The notes under the pieces: generated by a model | The model's input: only the letters and a program-made list of their open reading frames with translations | Database searches by the model: none | Told to the model about the DNA's origin: nothing | Assembly: GCA_015709715.1 (NCBI GenBank) | Contig: CP054184.1 | Span: 3,767,001-3,831,000, forward strand | Reading direction: 5' to 3' | From: Nitrospira sp. | GTDB lineage: Bacteria; Nitrospirota; Nitrospiria; Nitrospirales; Nitrospiraceae | DNA: 64,000 nt | Shown here: positions 56,006 through 64,000 of the stretch, piece after piece | Numbering within the stretch: position 1 is the first letter of the stretch | How the letters are laid out: each line of letters begins with the position of its first letter | Translations under genes and position numbers: made by a program

Positions 56006-57286
56006 ATGGGTGATACGGCTATTCTTGTTGACCGACTCCACAAGCGCTACCAGCTGGGCGGTGCCCACGGCCAAGACGGGTCTTTGGCACGAGCGTTGGC
56101 GGGTGGCATGCGAAAGCTTTGCGGCCGATCTGCCCTTCCCTCCATCCACCCAGAGCAGACCATTTGGGCGCTTCGTGATGTGTCATTTGAGATTAAGCAA
56201 GGAGAGGTTTTCGGAGTAGTCGGGACGAATGGGTCCGGTAAAAGCACCCTTTTAAAGATTCTTTCAAGGGTAACGGAACCGACAAAGGGCCGAGCATTTA
56301 TTCATGGGCGATTCTGTGGCTTATTGGAAGTAGGTACCGGCTTCCACCCGGAGTTAACCGGTCGAGACAACGTATACATGAGCGGCGCGATTTTGGGTAT
56401 GAGCCGTCATGAAATCGCCAGGAAGTTTGATGAAATTGTGGCCTTCGCGGAGGTAGAGCGTTTTATCGATACGCCGGTCAAACACTATTCTAGTGGTATG
56501 TATGTGCGCCTGGGATTTTCGGTCTTAGCACATATGGATCCAGATATTTTGATCGTTGACGAGGTGCTGGCAGTTGGAGATGTTCGCTTTCAGAAAAAAT
56601 GTATGAGCAAGATGGAGGATGTCGGGCAACATGGACGAACGGTCATTCTCGTCTCCCACGATATGCCGGCTATTACCCGATTGTGCAAACGAGCCCTCCT
56701 CTTAGAAAAGGGGGAGGTGGTTCAGGAAGGCTCCGCACATGACGTCGTTAACCACTATCTTCACGCTGGCCATATCAAGCCTTGCGTCGAGTGGCCTGAT
56801 GCAGACAAGGCTCCTGGGAATGAGGTTGTCCGCTTGCGTGCCGTGCGAGTTCTGTCGGAAAGCGGCGCGGTGTCAGCCATCTTGGACATCCGCCGACCGA
56901 TCCGGTTGGAGATTGAGTACGATGTTTTAAAACCAGGTCAAAAGATTGTAGCCCAATTTGGTCTGAATACTGAGGAAGATATAGTTGCTTTTATTGCAAA
57001 CGACCGAGATCCCGCATGGTACAGAAAAGCTAGAAGCGTGGGGCGCTATGTCAGTACTGCCTGGATTCCAGGAAATTTTTTGTCAGAAGGTACGATGGTA
57101 ATCGGTGCGGGGATTTTTGCAGAAGATCCATGGCAGGAATACTGTGATGTTCCGCGCGTCGTTGGTTTTCGTGTGGTTGATCCGGGAGCAGGAGATACAG
57201 CTCGAGGGGATGTGACTGGGCGATGGGAGGGGGCTGTCAGACCCTTGCTCAAGTGGACTACCGAACATACTCCACCGTTGGATTAG
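56006..57286 (+). CDS. ABC transporter ATPase with Wzt C-terminal domain
   Basis: A 426-residue protein. The nucleotide-binding domain has Walker A GTNGSGKSTLLK, the ABC signature KHYSSGMYVRLGF and Walker B DILIVDEVLAVGD, followed by the LVSHDM switch His. The C-terminal beta-sandwich (about 280-415) resembles the Wzt_C domain that recognises a terminally modified O-antigen. So this glycan is probably chain-terminated by a methyl or other group. It pairs with the Wzm-like permease just upstream. Confidence 0.92.
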   Translation: MGDTAILVDRLHKRYQLGGAHGQDGSLARALAGGMRKLCGRSALPSIHPEQTIWALRDVSFEIKQGEVFGVVGTNGSGKSTLLKILSRVTEPTKGRAFIHGRFCGLLEVGTGFHPELTGRDNVYMSGAILGMSRHEIARKFDEIVAFAEVERFIDTPVKHYSSGMYVRLGFSVLAHMDPDILIVDEVLAVGDVRFQKKCMSKMEDVGQHGRTVILVSHDMPAITRLCKRALLLEKGEVVQEGSAHDVVNHYLHAGHIKPCVEWPDADKAPGNEVVRLRAVRVLSESGAVSAILDIRRPIRLEIEYDVLKPGQKIVAQFGLNTEEDIVAFIANDRDPAWYRKARSVGRYVSTAWIPGNFLSEGTMVIGAGIFAEDPWQEYCDVPRVVGFRVVDPGAGDTARGDVTGRWEGAVRPLLKWTTEHTPPLD

Positions 57287-57402
57287 TCGGATAGCTAATG
57301 TCGTTCCCTATATCGAACAATCGAGATCGCAACTAGCGGCCACTAATCAATGTGCGTCTCTAGAGGGCCAAGTGGAATCGGCGATTGGCTATAGGAGGGC
57401 TT

Positions 57403-58173
57403 ATGAAGGCAGTGATTTTGGCTGGTGGGTTAGGTACAAGGCTTTCCGAAGAAACAGTGCTTCGTCCTAAGCCTATGGTGGAGATCGGAGGGAAACCAAT
57501 CCTTTGGCATATCATGCAGATTCATGCCGTGCATGGCATCACCGAGTTCGTCATCGCGCTTGGTTACAAAGGTGAAATGATTAAGGAATATTTCCTGAAT
57601 TTTTTTGCGATCAACAATGATTTATCCGTCGATCTCTCCACAGGAAAAACGACGATCCATGACGGAAACCAACCCAAATGGACCGTTCATCTGGCTGACA
57701 CAGGTCTCACTACCCAAACTGGTGGAAGGGTTAAGCGTCTCAAGAAGTGGCTAGAGGGGGACGATACCTTCATGTTGACCTATGGCGATGGTGTAGCAGA
57801 CCTCGATATTCATAAGCTGCTGGAATTTCATCGCTCTCACGGTAAGCTGGCCACGATGACTTCGGTTCGATCCCCCGCACGTTTCGGACGCATCGGGTTC
57901 GATGGCGATCAGGTTACGGAATTTTTTGAGAAACCAGAATCTGGGGAGGGGTGGATCAACGGCGGGTTTTTTGTACTCAGTACTAAAGCACTGGACTATA
58001 TTGAAGGAGATCACACGGTTTGGGAAAGAGATCCGGTTGAGCGATTGGCCTATGCGGGTGAGATGATGGGGTACAAACACTATGGATTCTGGTCTTGCAT
58101 GGACACATTGAAGGAAAAGGGCTATCTCGAAGAATTGTGGAGTTCAGGTAAGGCACCTTGGAAAATATGGTAA
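57403..58173 (+). CDS. rfbF: Glucose-1-phosphate cytidylyltransferase
   Basis: A 256-residue nucleotidyltransferase making CDP-glucose from CTP and glucose-1-phosphate. The start MKAVILAGGLGTRLSEET leads to RPKPMVEIGGKPILWHIM, GYKGEMIKEYF, the LTYGDGVADLDI metal site and WINGGFFVL. The ATG at 57403 has ggaggg upstream. CDP-glucose is the entry to CDP-linked dideoxy and branched sugars. The usual partner, CDP-glucose 4,6-dehydratase, is not seen in the window. Confidence 0.94.
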   Translation: MKAVILAGGLGTRLSEETVLRPKPMVEIGGKPILWHIMQIHAVHGITEFVIALGYKGEMIKEYFLNFFAINNDLSVDLSTGKTTIHDGNQPKWTVHLADTGLTTQTGGRVKRLKKWLEGDDTFMLTYGDGVADLDIHKLLEFHRSHGKLATMTSVRSPARFGRIGFDGDQVTEFFEKPESGEGWINGGFFVLSTKALDYIEGDHTVWERDPVERLAYAGEMMGYKHYGFWSCMDTLKEKGYLEELWSSGKAPWKIW

Positions 58174-58292
58174 TGGGGAAGGCAGGCCATTAAAATATAC
58201 GGATCACTAAGTAACCATTGTCGAAGTCGATAAAGTCTGCAGTTCCTTTTGGGACAGGCATCTCACCACCACTTTAACCAGAGAGAAAGTGA

Positions 58293-59336
58293 ATGAAGAT
58301 CTTGATCACGGGCAACATGGGATACGTCGGCCCAATAGTTGTCGCTCGTCTTAGGGAGTCCTATCCCTCATCAAGGTTAGTGGGTATGGATATGGGGTAC
58401 TTTGCAACCTGTTTAACGGCTGCCAGCCGGCTTCCTGAATGTAGGATAGACCTCCAGATCTTTCAGGACGTTAGGGATGTCGGAAAAGATGCACTCAACG
58501 ATATCGACACGATTGTATACTTGGCCGCGATCTCAAATGATCCAATGGGAGCATCGTTTGAGCGGATTACGTTAGATGTCAACCATCGGGCGGCCGTCAC
58601 GTTGGCGACACTGGCCAGGGATGCGGGAGCCAGGAGTTTTGTTTTTGCCTCAAGCTGTAGCGTCTATGGTATGGCGGAGGGTGGAGCAAAATCCGAGGAG
58701 TCCACCCTGAACCCGTTAACAGCATACGCCAAGTCAAAAATTGGTGCGGAGCGTGATCTTGCTGCGCTTGCTCGTCCAGACTTCACGGTAACATGTTTGC
58801 GTTTTGCCACGGCTTGTGGGATGAGCGAGCGTCTCCGCTTAGACCTCGTGTTGAATGATTTTGTCGCGAGTGCATTAAGCTCTCGGAAAATCACGATTTT
58901 GAGCGACGGCACACCTTGGCGTCCGTTGATCCATGTAAAGGACATGGCTAGAGCCATTGATTGGGGGATGCAGCGAAGTGGCAAGGACGGTGGAGATTTT
59001 TTGGCTGTGAACGTCGGGAGTGATGAGTGGAATTATCAGGTGCGAGATTTGGCTGAGGCTGTAGCCAAGGTTCTCCCCAACGTGGAGATATCTTTGAATT
59101 CCAATGCGCAGCCTGACAAGCGGTCTTATCGGGTGAGCTTCGAAAAGTTCAGACGATTGGCTCCTCACTATCAACCACGAGTGGATTTGCGTACGGCAAT
59201 TGAAGATTTAGCTGATGGACTAGAAAGGATGAAGTTCTCAGACGTTGAGTTTCGAAAGTCTCATCTTGTACGACTCAACATGTTGAAAACGCTTAACGCG
59301 GATGGATGTCTTACAGATGACCTTCGTTGGGCCTGA
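58293..59336 (+). CDS. Extended SDR family NAD-dependent epimerase/dehydratase
   Basis: A 347-residue protein. The nucleotide-binding turn is KILITGNMGYVG and the catalytic part is FASSCSVYG with YAKSKIGAE (YxxxK). The block RPLIHVKDMARAIDW is typical of sugar epimerases and dehydratases. It acts on a nucleotide sugar, presumably the CDP-sugar from rfbF, but the exact reaction cannot be read. It lies 119 bp after rfbF. Confidence 0.85.
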   Translation: MKILITGNMGYVGPIVVARLRESYPSSRLVGMDMGYFATCLTAASRLPECRIDLQIFQDVRDVGKDALNDIDTIVYLAAISNDPMGASFERITLDVNHRAAVTLATLARDAGARSFVFASSCSVYGMAEGGAKSEESTLNPLTAYAKSKIGAERDLAALARPDFTVTCLRFATACGMSERLRLDLVLNDFVASALSSRKITILSDGTPWRPLIHVKDMARAIDWGMQRSGKDGGDFLAVNVGSDEWNYQVRDLAEAVAKVLPNVEISLNSNAQPDKRSYRVSFEKFRRLAPHYQPRVDLRTAIEDLADGLERMKFSDVEFRKSHLVRLNMLKTLNADGCLTDDLRWA

Positions 59337-59461
59337 TTTAGCGGACGTGGGATTATTAGCGACGCGTGGTTTTCATGTTGATCTGTCGTGACCTTACCGA
59401 TGCGGCCTCCTTGAAGATGACTGAGCTTGGCGATCATTACGTCATGTGAGGGAGACGAAGA

Positions 59462-60760
59462 ATGAACTCTAAGATACGGTCGAGTGCAAAACGCTCAGGT
59501 TCCAGCGTGAAAACGTCGCCGAGGATAGCCAATCGTGCATGTCGATTTTGTGGGGCACATCTCGATCAAACTTTTGTCGATCTTGGAATGTCTCCTCTAG
59601 CTAATTCTTACATCAAGGCCGAAGAGGCCAATCGAATGGAGCCTTTTTATCCTCTCCATGTCTATGTTTGTAAAACATGCCTCTTGGTACAGCTTGAAGA
59701 GTTTACGAGTCCTCAAAGTATTTTTGGCGACTATGCCTATTTTTCATCATACTCTGAGAGTTGGTTGGAGCATGCTAAGCGCTATGCGCACCTCGTGTCG
59801 GAACGATTTTCTCTGACGTCCCGGCATCAGGTAGTCGAGATAGCGAGTAATGATGGATATCTCCTGCAATACTTTGCTGAAAAGGGGATACCTGTACTGG
59901 GGGTAGAGCCGGCTAGTAATGTCGCTGCCGTCGCTAAAAGAAAAGGTATTCCCACAGTCGTCAAGTTCTTTGGCGAAAAGACCGCTCGAGATTTAGTAAG
60001 GCAAAAGAAACGCGCGGACTTAGTAATTGGAAACAATGTGCTGGCACATGTGCCCCGCATCAATGATTTTGTCGAAGGTTTGCGAATTTTGCTGAAGCCT
60101 CAAGGCGTCATTACGATGGAATTCCCTCACCTTCTGAGGCTCATGGCGGAGAATCAGTTTGATACGATCTATCATGAACATTTCTCCTATTGGTCACTGC
60201 TATCCGTCGAGCGTGTGTTTGAGAAGCATGGGCTCTCGATCTTCGATGTTGAGGAGGTCCCTACACACGGAGGCTCGCTGAGAATTTATGCTCATCACAG
60301 TGATGATGCTACTAGGTCAATCGGGCAGCGCATTGTGGAACTCAGGCAAAGAGAGTTGCGTGCAGGATTTGCCAACTTGGAGCACTATGCCGGTTTTTCC
60401 GCGCAGGTGGAAAAGACGAAGCGCAAACTACTTCGCTTTCTGATAGAGGCGAAGGAACAGGGCAAGTCAGTTGTCGGATACGGTGCTCCTGCCAAAGGCA
60501 ACACCCTGCTTAATTACTGCGGAATCCGAACCGATTTGATTGATTATACGGTGGACAGAAGTCCTTACAAGCAAGGTCAATTTCTTCCAGGGGTTCGCAT
60601 CCCCATCTTTGCTCCGGAGAAAATTAGGGAGACAAAGCCGGATTATGTGCTGATTCTTCCATGGAACATTCAAGATGAAGTGGTACTCCAGATGGAGTTT
60701 ATTAAAGGGTGGGGTGGTAAATTTGTCGTTCCAATCCCTGAGATCAAAGTACTGCCGTGA
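59462..60760 (+). CDS. Sugar C-methyltransferase-like SAM-dependent enzyme
   Basis: A 432-residue protein with the three-part layout of deoxysugar C-methyltransferases. First an N-terminal zinc-binding part (CRFCGAHLDQTFVDLG, CKTCLLVQLEEFTSP). Then a SAM domain (VVEIASNDGYLLQYF, the IGNNVLAHVPRINDF block). Then a C-terminal Rossmann-like domain (VVGYGAPAKGNTLLNYCG). It would add a methyl to a keto-sugar, as in branched-chain sugars. The stop overlaps the next gene's GTG. Confidence 0.87.
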   Translation: MNSKIRSSAKRSGSSVKTSPRIANRACRFCGAHLDQTFVDLGMSPLANSYIKAEEANRMEPFYPLHVYVCKTCLLVQLEEFTSPQSIFGDYAYFSSYSESWLEHAKRYAHLVSERFSLTSRHQVVEIASNDGYLLQYFAEKGIPVLGVEPASNVAAVAKRKGIPTVVKFFGEKTARDLVRQKKRADLVIGNNVLAHVPRINDFVEGLRILLKPQGVITMEFPHLLRLMAENQFDTIYHEHFSYWSLLSVERVFEKHGLSIFDVEEVPTHGGSLRIYAHHSDDATRSIGQRIVELRQRELRAGFANLEHYAGFSAQVEKTKRKLLRFLIEAKEQGKSVVGYGAPAKGNTLLNYCGIRTDLIDYTVDRSPYKQGQFLPGVRIPIFAPEKIRETKPDYVLILPWNIQDEVVLQMEFIKGWGGKFVVPIPEIKVLP

Positions 60761-61287
60761 TTTTCCATGAAACGGTGCTCCCGGGGGCATTTGTCATTGA
60801 TGTGGAACGAATTGAAGACGAGCGAGGGTTTTTTGCCCGAAGTTGGTGCGCGCATGAGTTTGATGCACATGGTTTGGAAACCCGGTTGGTACAATGTAAT
60901 GTGTCATACAACAGGCTGAGAGGAACCTTGAGAGGTATGCACTATCAGATCGGGGTCTCCTCTGAAGTGAAACTGGTGCGTTGTACTAGGGGAGGAGTGT
61001 ACGATGTGATCGTTGATCTTCGTCCTCACAGTTCCACATACAAGCACTTCTGTGGGGTGAGCCTCACAGCTGAGAATCGACGAATGCTCTATATCCCCAA
61101 ACACTTTGCTCATGGATTTCTCACGTTGACCGACGGCGCAGAAGTGCAGTACCAGATGTCAGAGTTCTATGCGCCCAATTATGCGCGAGGGTTCAGATGG
61201 AATGATCCAGCGTTTAATATTGTCTGGCCCGAGCCAGTGCGAGTGATCTCCGAAAAAGATCGAACCTACTCGGACTATTCGGAATGA
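60757..61287 (+). CDS. rfbC: dTDP-4-dehydrorhamnose 3,5-epimerase-like protein
   Basis: A 176-residue cupin-type epimerase. Motifs are RIEDERGFFARSW, RLRGTLRGMHYQ (catalytic His), VRCTRGGVYDVIVDLRP, YIPKHFAHGFLTL and VQYQMSEFY (catalytic Tyr region). It inverts C3 and/or C5 of a 4-keto-6-deoxy nucleotide sugar. In this setting it may act on a CDP- rather than a dTDP-sugar. The start is GTG at 60757, coupled to the methyltransferase. Confidence 0.9.
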   Translation: MIFHETVLPGAFVIDVERIEDERGFFARSWCAHEFDAHGLETRLVQCNVSYNRLRGTLRGMHYQIGVSSEVKLVRCTRGGVYDVIVDLRPHSSTYKHFCGVSLTAENRRMLYIPKHFAHGFLTLTDGAEVQYQMSEFYAPNYARGFRWNDPAFNIVWPEPVRVISEKDRTYSDYSE

Positions 61288-61294
61288 TTCTGGC

Positions 61295-62647
61295 ATGAAG
61301 ATGAGTGAAGTCAGGGAGGCGCTCGACTCGACTCGAGAAGGGAAAGTCCTGCACGATTTGGTGGCGCATCTGTATCCAATTTGTCGGAGTATCACAGGTG
61401 AAGGCGTTCGTGCAACACTGCGATATCTACAAAGCTTTCTCCCGTTGGAAATTCATGAGGTCCCCAGCGGAACTCAGGTGTTTGACTGGACCGTTCCGCT
61501 GGAATGGAACATTAAAGATGCCTATATAGCCACCGTGCAAGGGGAAAAGATCGTCGATCTTGGCCAGAGTAACCTTCACGTGGTCAGCTATAGCCTGCCG
61601 ATAAAGGGGCGAATCAGACGTGAAGATTTAACCGGTCATCTGCACTCGCTACCGGATCGACCAGACTGGATACCGTACCGGACCTCGTATTACAAAGAAA
61701 ATTGGGGTTTCTGTTTGTCACACCGTCAGTTGGAGAGGTTGACGGATTCCGAATATGACGTGTGCATAGATTCATCATTGCAGCCTGGCCACTTGAGTTA
61801 TGGAGAAGTGTTCTTGCCGGGGGCTACACCCCAAGAGGTGTTAATTTCTGCTCATGTGTGTCATCCCTCCCTTTGTAACGATAACCTTTCTGGAATTGCC
61901 GTCGCCACCCAGATTGCACAGGCCCTAAGCACTGTAAGACGAAGGTATTCGTACCGATTCGTTTTTATTCCGGGAACGATCGGGTCAATCACCTGGCTTT
62001 CTCGCAACCAAGAACGGGTCAAGCTGATTCGGCACGGACTTGTGTTAACAGGCGTCGGCGATTCTGGCCATATCACCTATAAGAGAAGTCGGCAGGGTAA
62101 TGCTCCAATCGATCGAGTCCTCAGCCATGTTCTGACGCATACAGGAGATAGTCACCGAGTAATCGACTTCTATCCGTATGGATATGATGAACGGCAATAT
62201 TGTTCCCCAGGCTTCAACCTTCCCGTCGGCTGCTTCATGCGTAGTTCCCATGGAGAATATCCAGAATATCACACCTCAGCAGACAATCTGGATTTTGTAT
62301 CTGCTGCTTCGCTCCAGAACTCGTTGGATATTTTGCTTAAGGTTCTGTTCGTGATCGAGAATGACACGGTAGTTTTTAGCAAGAACCCGTACTGTGAGCC
62401 ACAGCTTGGAAGGCGGGGGTTATACCGTGCTATTGCTGGGCAAAAGGAAGGCGCAAAAGCTGAGATAGCACTTCTTTGGACTTTGAATATGGCGGATGGT
62501 TCCCATTCATTGCTCGACATCGCGGAGCGTGCCGGCACTTCTTTTGAGTTGATTTACGATGCAGCACAGACCTTGAGTAAACACGGACTACTCAAGGAAG
62601 GCGTGGTGGAGCATTTTGTAGAGAACAAGGAGAGGAACCATGAATAA
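61295..62647 (+). CDS. DUF4910 (aminopeptidase-like) protein of sugar clusters
   Basis: A 450-residue protein with an M28-like peptidase fold. The blocks LYPICRSITGEGVRATL, EVLISAHVCHPSLCNDNLSG (metal-site His and Asp) and VFIPGTIGSITWLSRN mark the DUF4910/DUF2172 family. The C-terminus (about 380-445) is a winged helix (LLDIAERAGTSFELIYDAAQ). Such proteins recur in glycan biosynthesis loci, often as amidases or unknown modifiers. It overlaps the next gene by 8 bp, so they are likely partners. Confidence 0.83.
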   Translation: MKMSEVREALDSTREGKVLHDLVAHLYPICRSITGEGVRATLRYLQSFLPLEIHEVPSGTQVFDWTVPLEWNIKDAYIATVQGEKIVDLGQSNLHVVSYSLPIKGRIRREDLTGHLHSLPDRPDWIPYRTSYYKENWGFCLSHRQLERLTDSEYDVCIDSSLQPGHLSYGEVFLPGATPQEVLISAHVCHPSLCNDNLSGIAVATQIAQALSTVRRRYSYRFVFIPGTIGSITWLSRNQERVKLIRHGLVLTGVGDSGHITYKRSRQGNAPIDRVLSHVLTHTGDSHRVIDFYPYGYDERQYCSPGFNLPVGCFMRSSHGEYPEYHTSADNLDFVSAASLQNSLDILLKVLFVIENDTVVFSKNPYCEPQLGRRGLYRAIAGQKEGAKAEIALLWTLNMADGSHSLLDIAERAGTSFELIYDAAQTLSKHGLLKEGVVEHFVENKERNHE

Positions 62648-63566
62648 TGCAGTGTATTATGATGCTCCCATCACTGACGATCTCAGGCGGCAGATGCTAT
62701 TCGATGGACAGTTGTTCGTGTATTCCCCCCGGCCTTCGTCTCTAGCGTTTATCGAATTTGCAAGGACATTAATTCGGGAGGCGTTTTCTCCTCATGATCC
62801 AGAGCAGGCTCAGCATTTCATGTCGGTAGAAATATTTGCAGAGGTCTTGGGCAAGCTTAAGCCACACTTCATCCATCATCCAGAGTCTAAGCGACACCTT
62901 CAAGCAGTTCTGGCTGAATTGGGATGTGATCTTGAGAAAACCTACTTTGACGTTCCTAAGATGCGAAGCTCGACGAGTGATAACTATCTCACTACGGGGA
63001 TAGCCTATGCCTGGCACCCCCATCGGGACACCTGGTATTCAGCGCCGATGTTTCAAATTAATTGGTGGATACCGATTTACGACATTCAGGCTGATAACGC
63101 CATGGCGTTTCACCCTCAGTATTGGAATTCGCCCGTTGCCAATACTTCAAACGGGTACAACTATTATCTCTGGAATCAACAGCATCGAGGTGGGCACGTT
63201 TCCCAGTATCTCAAACAAGACCCTCGTCCCCTTCCCCGACCCACGGAAGCCCTGCAATTGGACCCCCAGCTCAGGTTGATTGTTCCAGCCGGAGGAATCA
63301 TCCTATTTTCTGCCGCGCAGATGCATTCCAGCGTACCTAATACTTCTGGAAAAACACGGTTCAGTATCGATTTTCGTTGTGTGAATATGGAGGATGCTAT
63401 CGCGAGATGTGGCGCTCCACGCGTCGACGAAGCATGCACGGGAACGACCATGCGTGATTACTTGCGTGGTTCAGACCTTGCCCATATTCCAGACGATATC
63501 GTAGCCCTATATGACGATGGTACTGGGGATTCGGGAAAGCTTGTTTATCATCCAAAGGCATCGTAA
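62640..63566 (+). CDS. 2-oxoglutarate/Fe(II)-oxygenase-like (phytanoyl-CoA dioxygenase fold) protein
   Basis: A 308-residue protein. The iron site is suggested by HPHRD (HxD, near 124-128) and a distal His in QMHSSVPN, followed by Arg in TRFSIDFR for 2-oxoglutarate. This order matches PhyH-type oxygenases. The rest is not closely recognised. In a sugar cluster it may hydroxylate or desaturate the glycan precursor. It shares its last base region with the next gene (TAATG). Confidence 0.65.
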   Translation: MNNAVYYDAPITDDLRRQMLFDGQLFVYSPRPSSLAFIEFARTLIREAFSPHDPEQAQHFMSVEIFAEVLGKLKPHFIHHPESKRHLQAVLAELGCDLEKTYFDVPKMRSSTSDNYLTTGIAYAWHPHRDTWYSAPMFQINWWIPIYDIQADNAMAFHPQYWNSPVANTSNGYNYYLWNQQHRGGHVSQYLKQDPRPLPRPTEALQLDPQLRLIVPAGGIILFSAAQMHSSVPNTSGKTRFSIDFRCVNMEDAIARCGAPRVDEACTGTTMRDYLRGSDLAHIPDDIVALYDDGTGDSGKLVYHPKAS

Positions 63567-64000
63567 TGGCCTACAGTGACGAGGGGGGCCCCCCCAGGCC
63601 CCTCACCGAATGGCGAGACGAAACGGTTTTAGTCACGGGGGGGGCAGGGTTTCTCGGATCTCACCTGTGTCGCCGTCTGCTGCTAGCCGGAGCGGTCGTC
63701 CATGCCACATCACGCCGCCCTCAGATACCAGGCCCTGGGAGGGGCTGTTGGTGGCAGTCGAACCTCTCTTCATTGGACGAAGTGAGAAGCCTTGTCCGCC
63801 GAACGAAGCCAACGATAATTTATCATCTTGCAGGATCCGTCGGGGCCAAGCCCGACATTCAGTATGTACTGCCTACATTTGAAAGCCTACTCTCCAGCAC
63901 CATTTATATTTTGATTGCAGCAGCTGAAATCGGTTGCCGGCGTGTCGTTTTGAGCGGATCACTGACGGAACCAAACTTGGACACTGTTCTCCCGATTCCC
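63566..64000 (+). CDS. Extended SDR sugar epimerase/dehydratase (cut by right edge)
   Basis: An open frame of 145 codons runs off the window. It starts MAYSDEGGPPRPLTEWRDET, and the Rossmann motif VLVTGGAGFLGSHLCRRLL is clear. IIYHLAGSVGAKPD and VVLSGSLTEP follow as in nucleotide-sugar epimerases. The catalytic YxxxK lies beyond the edge. The ATG overlaps the stop of the oxygenase-like gene (TAATG). It could be the missing 4,6-dehydratase or an epimerase; the N-terminus does not decide. Confidence 0.75.
   Translation, partial: MAYSDEGGPPRPLTEWRDETVLVTGGAGFLGSHLCRRLLLAGAVVHATSRRPQIPGPGRGCWWQSNLSSLDEVRSLVRRTKPTIIYHLAGSVGAKPDIQYVLPTFESLLSSTIYILIAAAEIGCRRVVLSGSLTEPNLDTVLPIP

Overview
The window looks like a chromosomal segment of a Gram-negative, high-GC bacterium. 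The protein flavour (a DUF3015-type lipoprotein, an interleaved gatCAB block with panD, an XrtA/PEP-CTERM-type exopolysaccharide operon) fits a Nitrospira-like member of the Nitrospirota. That is an inference from gene content, not a proof. GC is visibly high up to about 41 kb and drops in the polysaccharide region after about 46 kb.

Region 1 (1-12.5 kb, minus strand): a tightly packed five-gene operon. In transcription order it holds a phospholipase-D-like protein, a giant DUF6603 protein, a subtilisin-like (S8) protease, a second DUF6603 protein and an unrecognised protein cut by the left edge. The two DUF6603 genes have related but divergent N-terminal halves. Their C-terminal 578 codons lie in a 1,735-bp direct repeat in which I find no difference. 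This is the best candidate for an undescribed system. A DUF4157 (eCIS-core) gene lies 4 kb upstream.

Region 2 (12.5-17.8 kb): a small accessory island. It has a DUF3015-like lipoprotein, a frameshifted TIR-like nucleotide-binding gene behind two overlapping alternative hairpins, a DUF433/DUF5615 toxin-antitoxin pair, a Phd/RelE pair whose toxin frame lacks a usable start, a HicB-like remnant, and the DUF4157 protein.

Region 3 (17.9-43.6 kb): housekeeping genes. Minus strand: CobW GTPase, CDF transporter, ftsH, a secreted protein, metG, holB, tmk. Plus strand: DUF502, glmU, glmS, gatC, panD, gatA, DUF948, YtxH, gatB, eno, ftsB, era, mgtE, recO, DUF971, a lipoprotein and glgA. A roughly 90-bp nested palindrome separates glmS from gatC.

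Region 4 (43.7-46 kb): a small ORF with a strong ribosome binding site, then two IS481-type elements. One is inserted in opposite orientation inside the remains of the other. A LuxR-type regulator ends exactly at the outer IS boundary.

Region 5 (47.4-64 kb, plus strand): surface polysaccharide genes. Two Wza-like export proteins, an outer-membrane barrel, a Wzz/BY-kinase, an initiating sugar phosphotransferase and an XrtA-type deacetylase form one operon. After a 0.5-kb gap comes an ABC-dependent glycan export pair (Wzm/Wzt with a Wzt C-terminal domain). Then follow nucleotide-sugar genes: rfbF, SDR, C-methyltransferase, 3,5-epimerase-like, DUF4910, a 2OG-oxygenase-like protein and an SDR cut by the right edge. 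Together these suggest synthesis and export of an O-antigen-like glycan carrying a modified CDP-deoxysugar.
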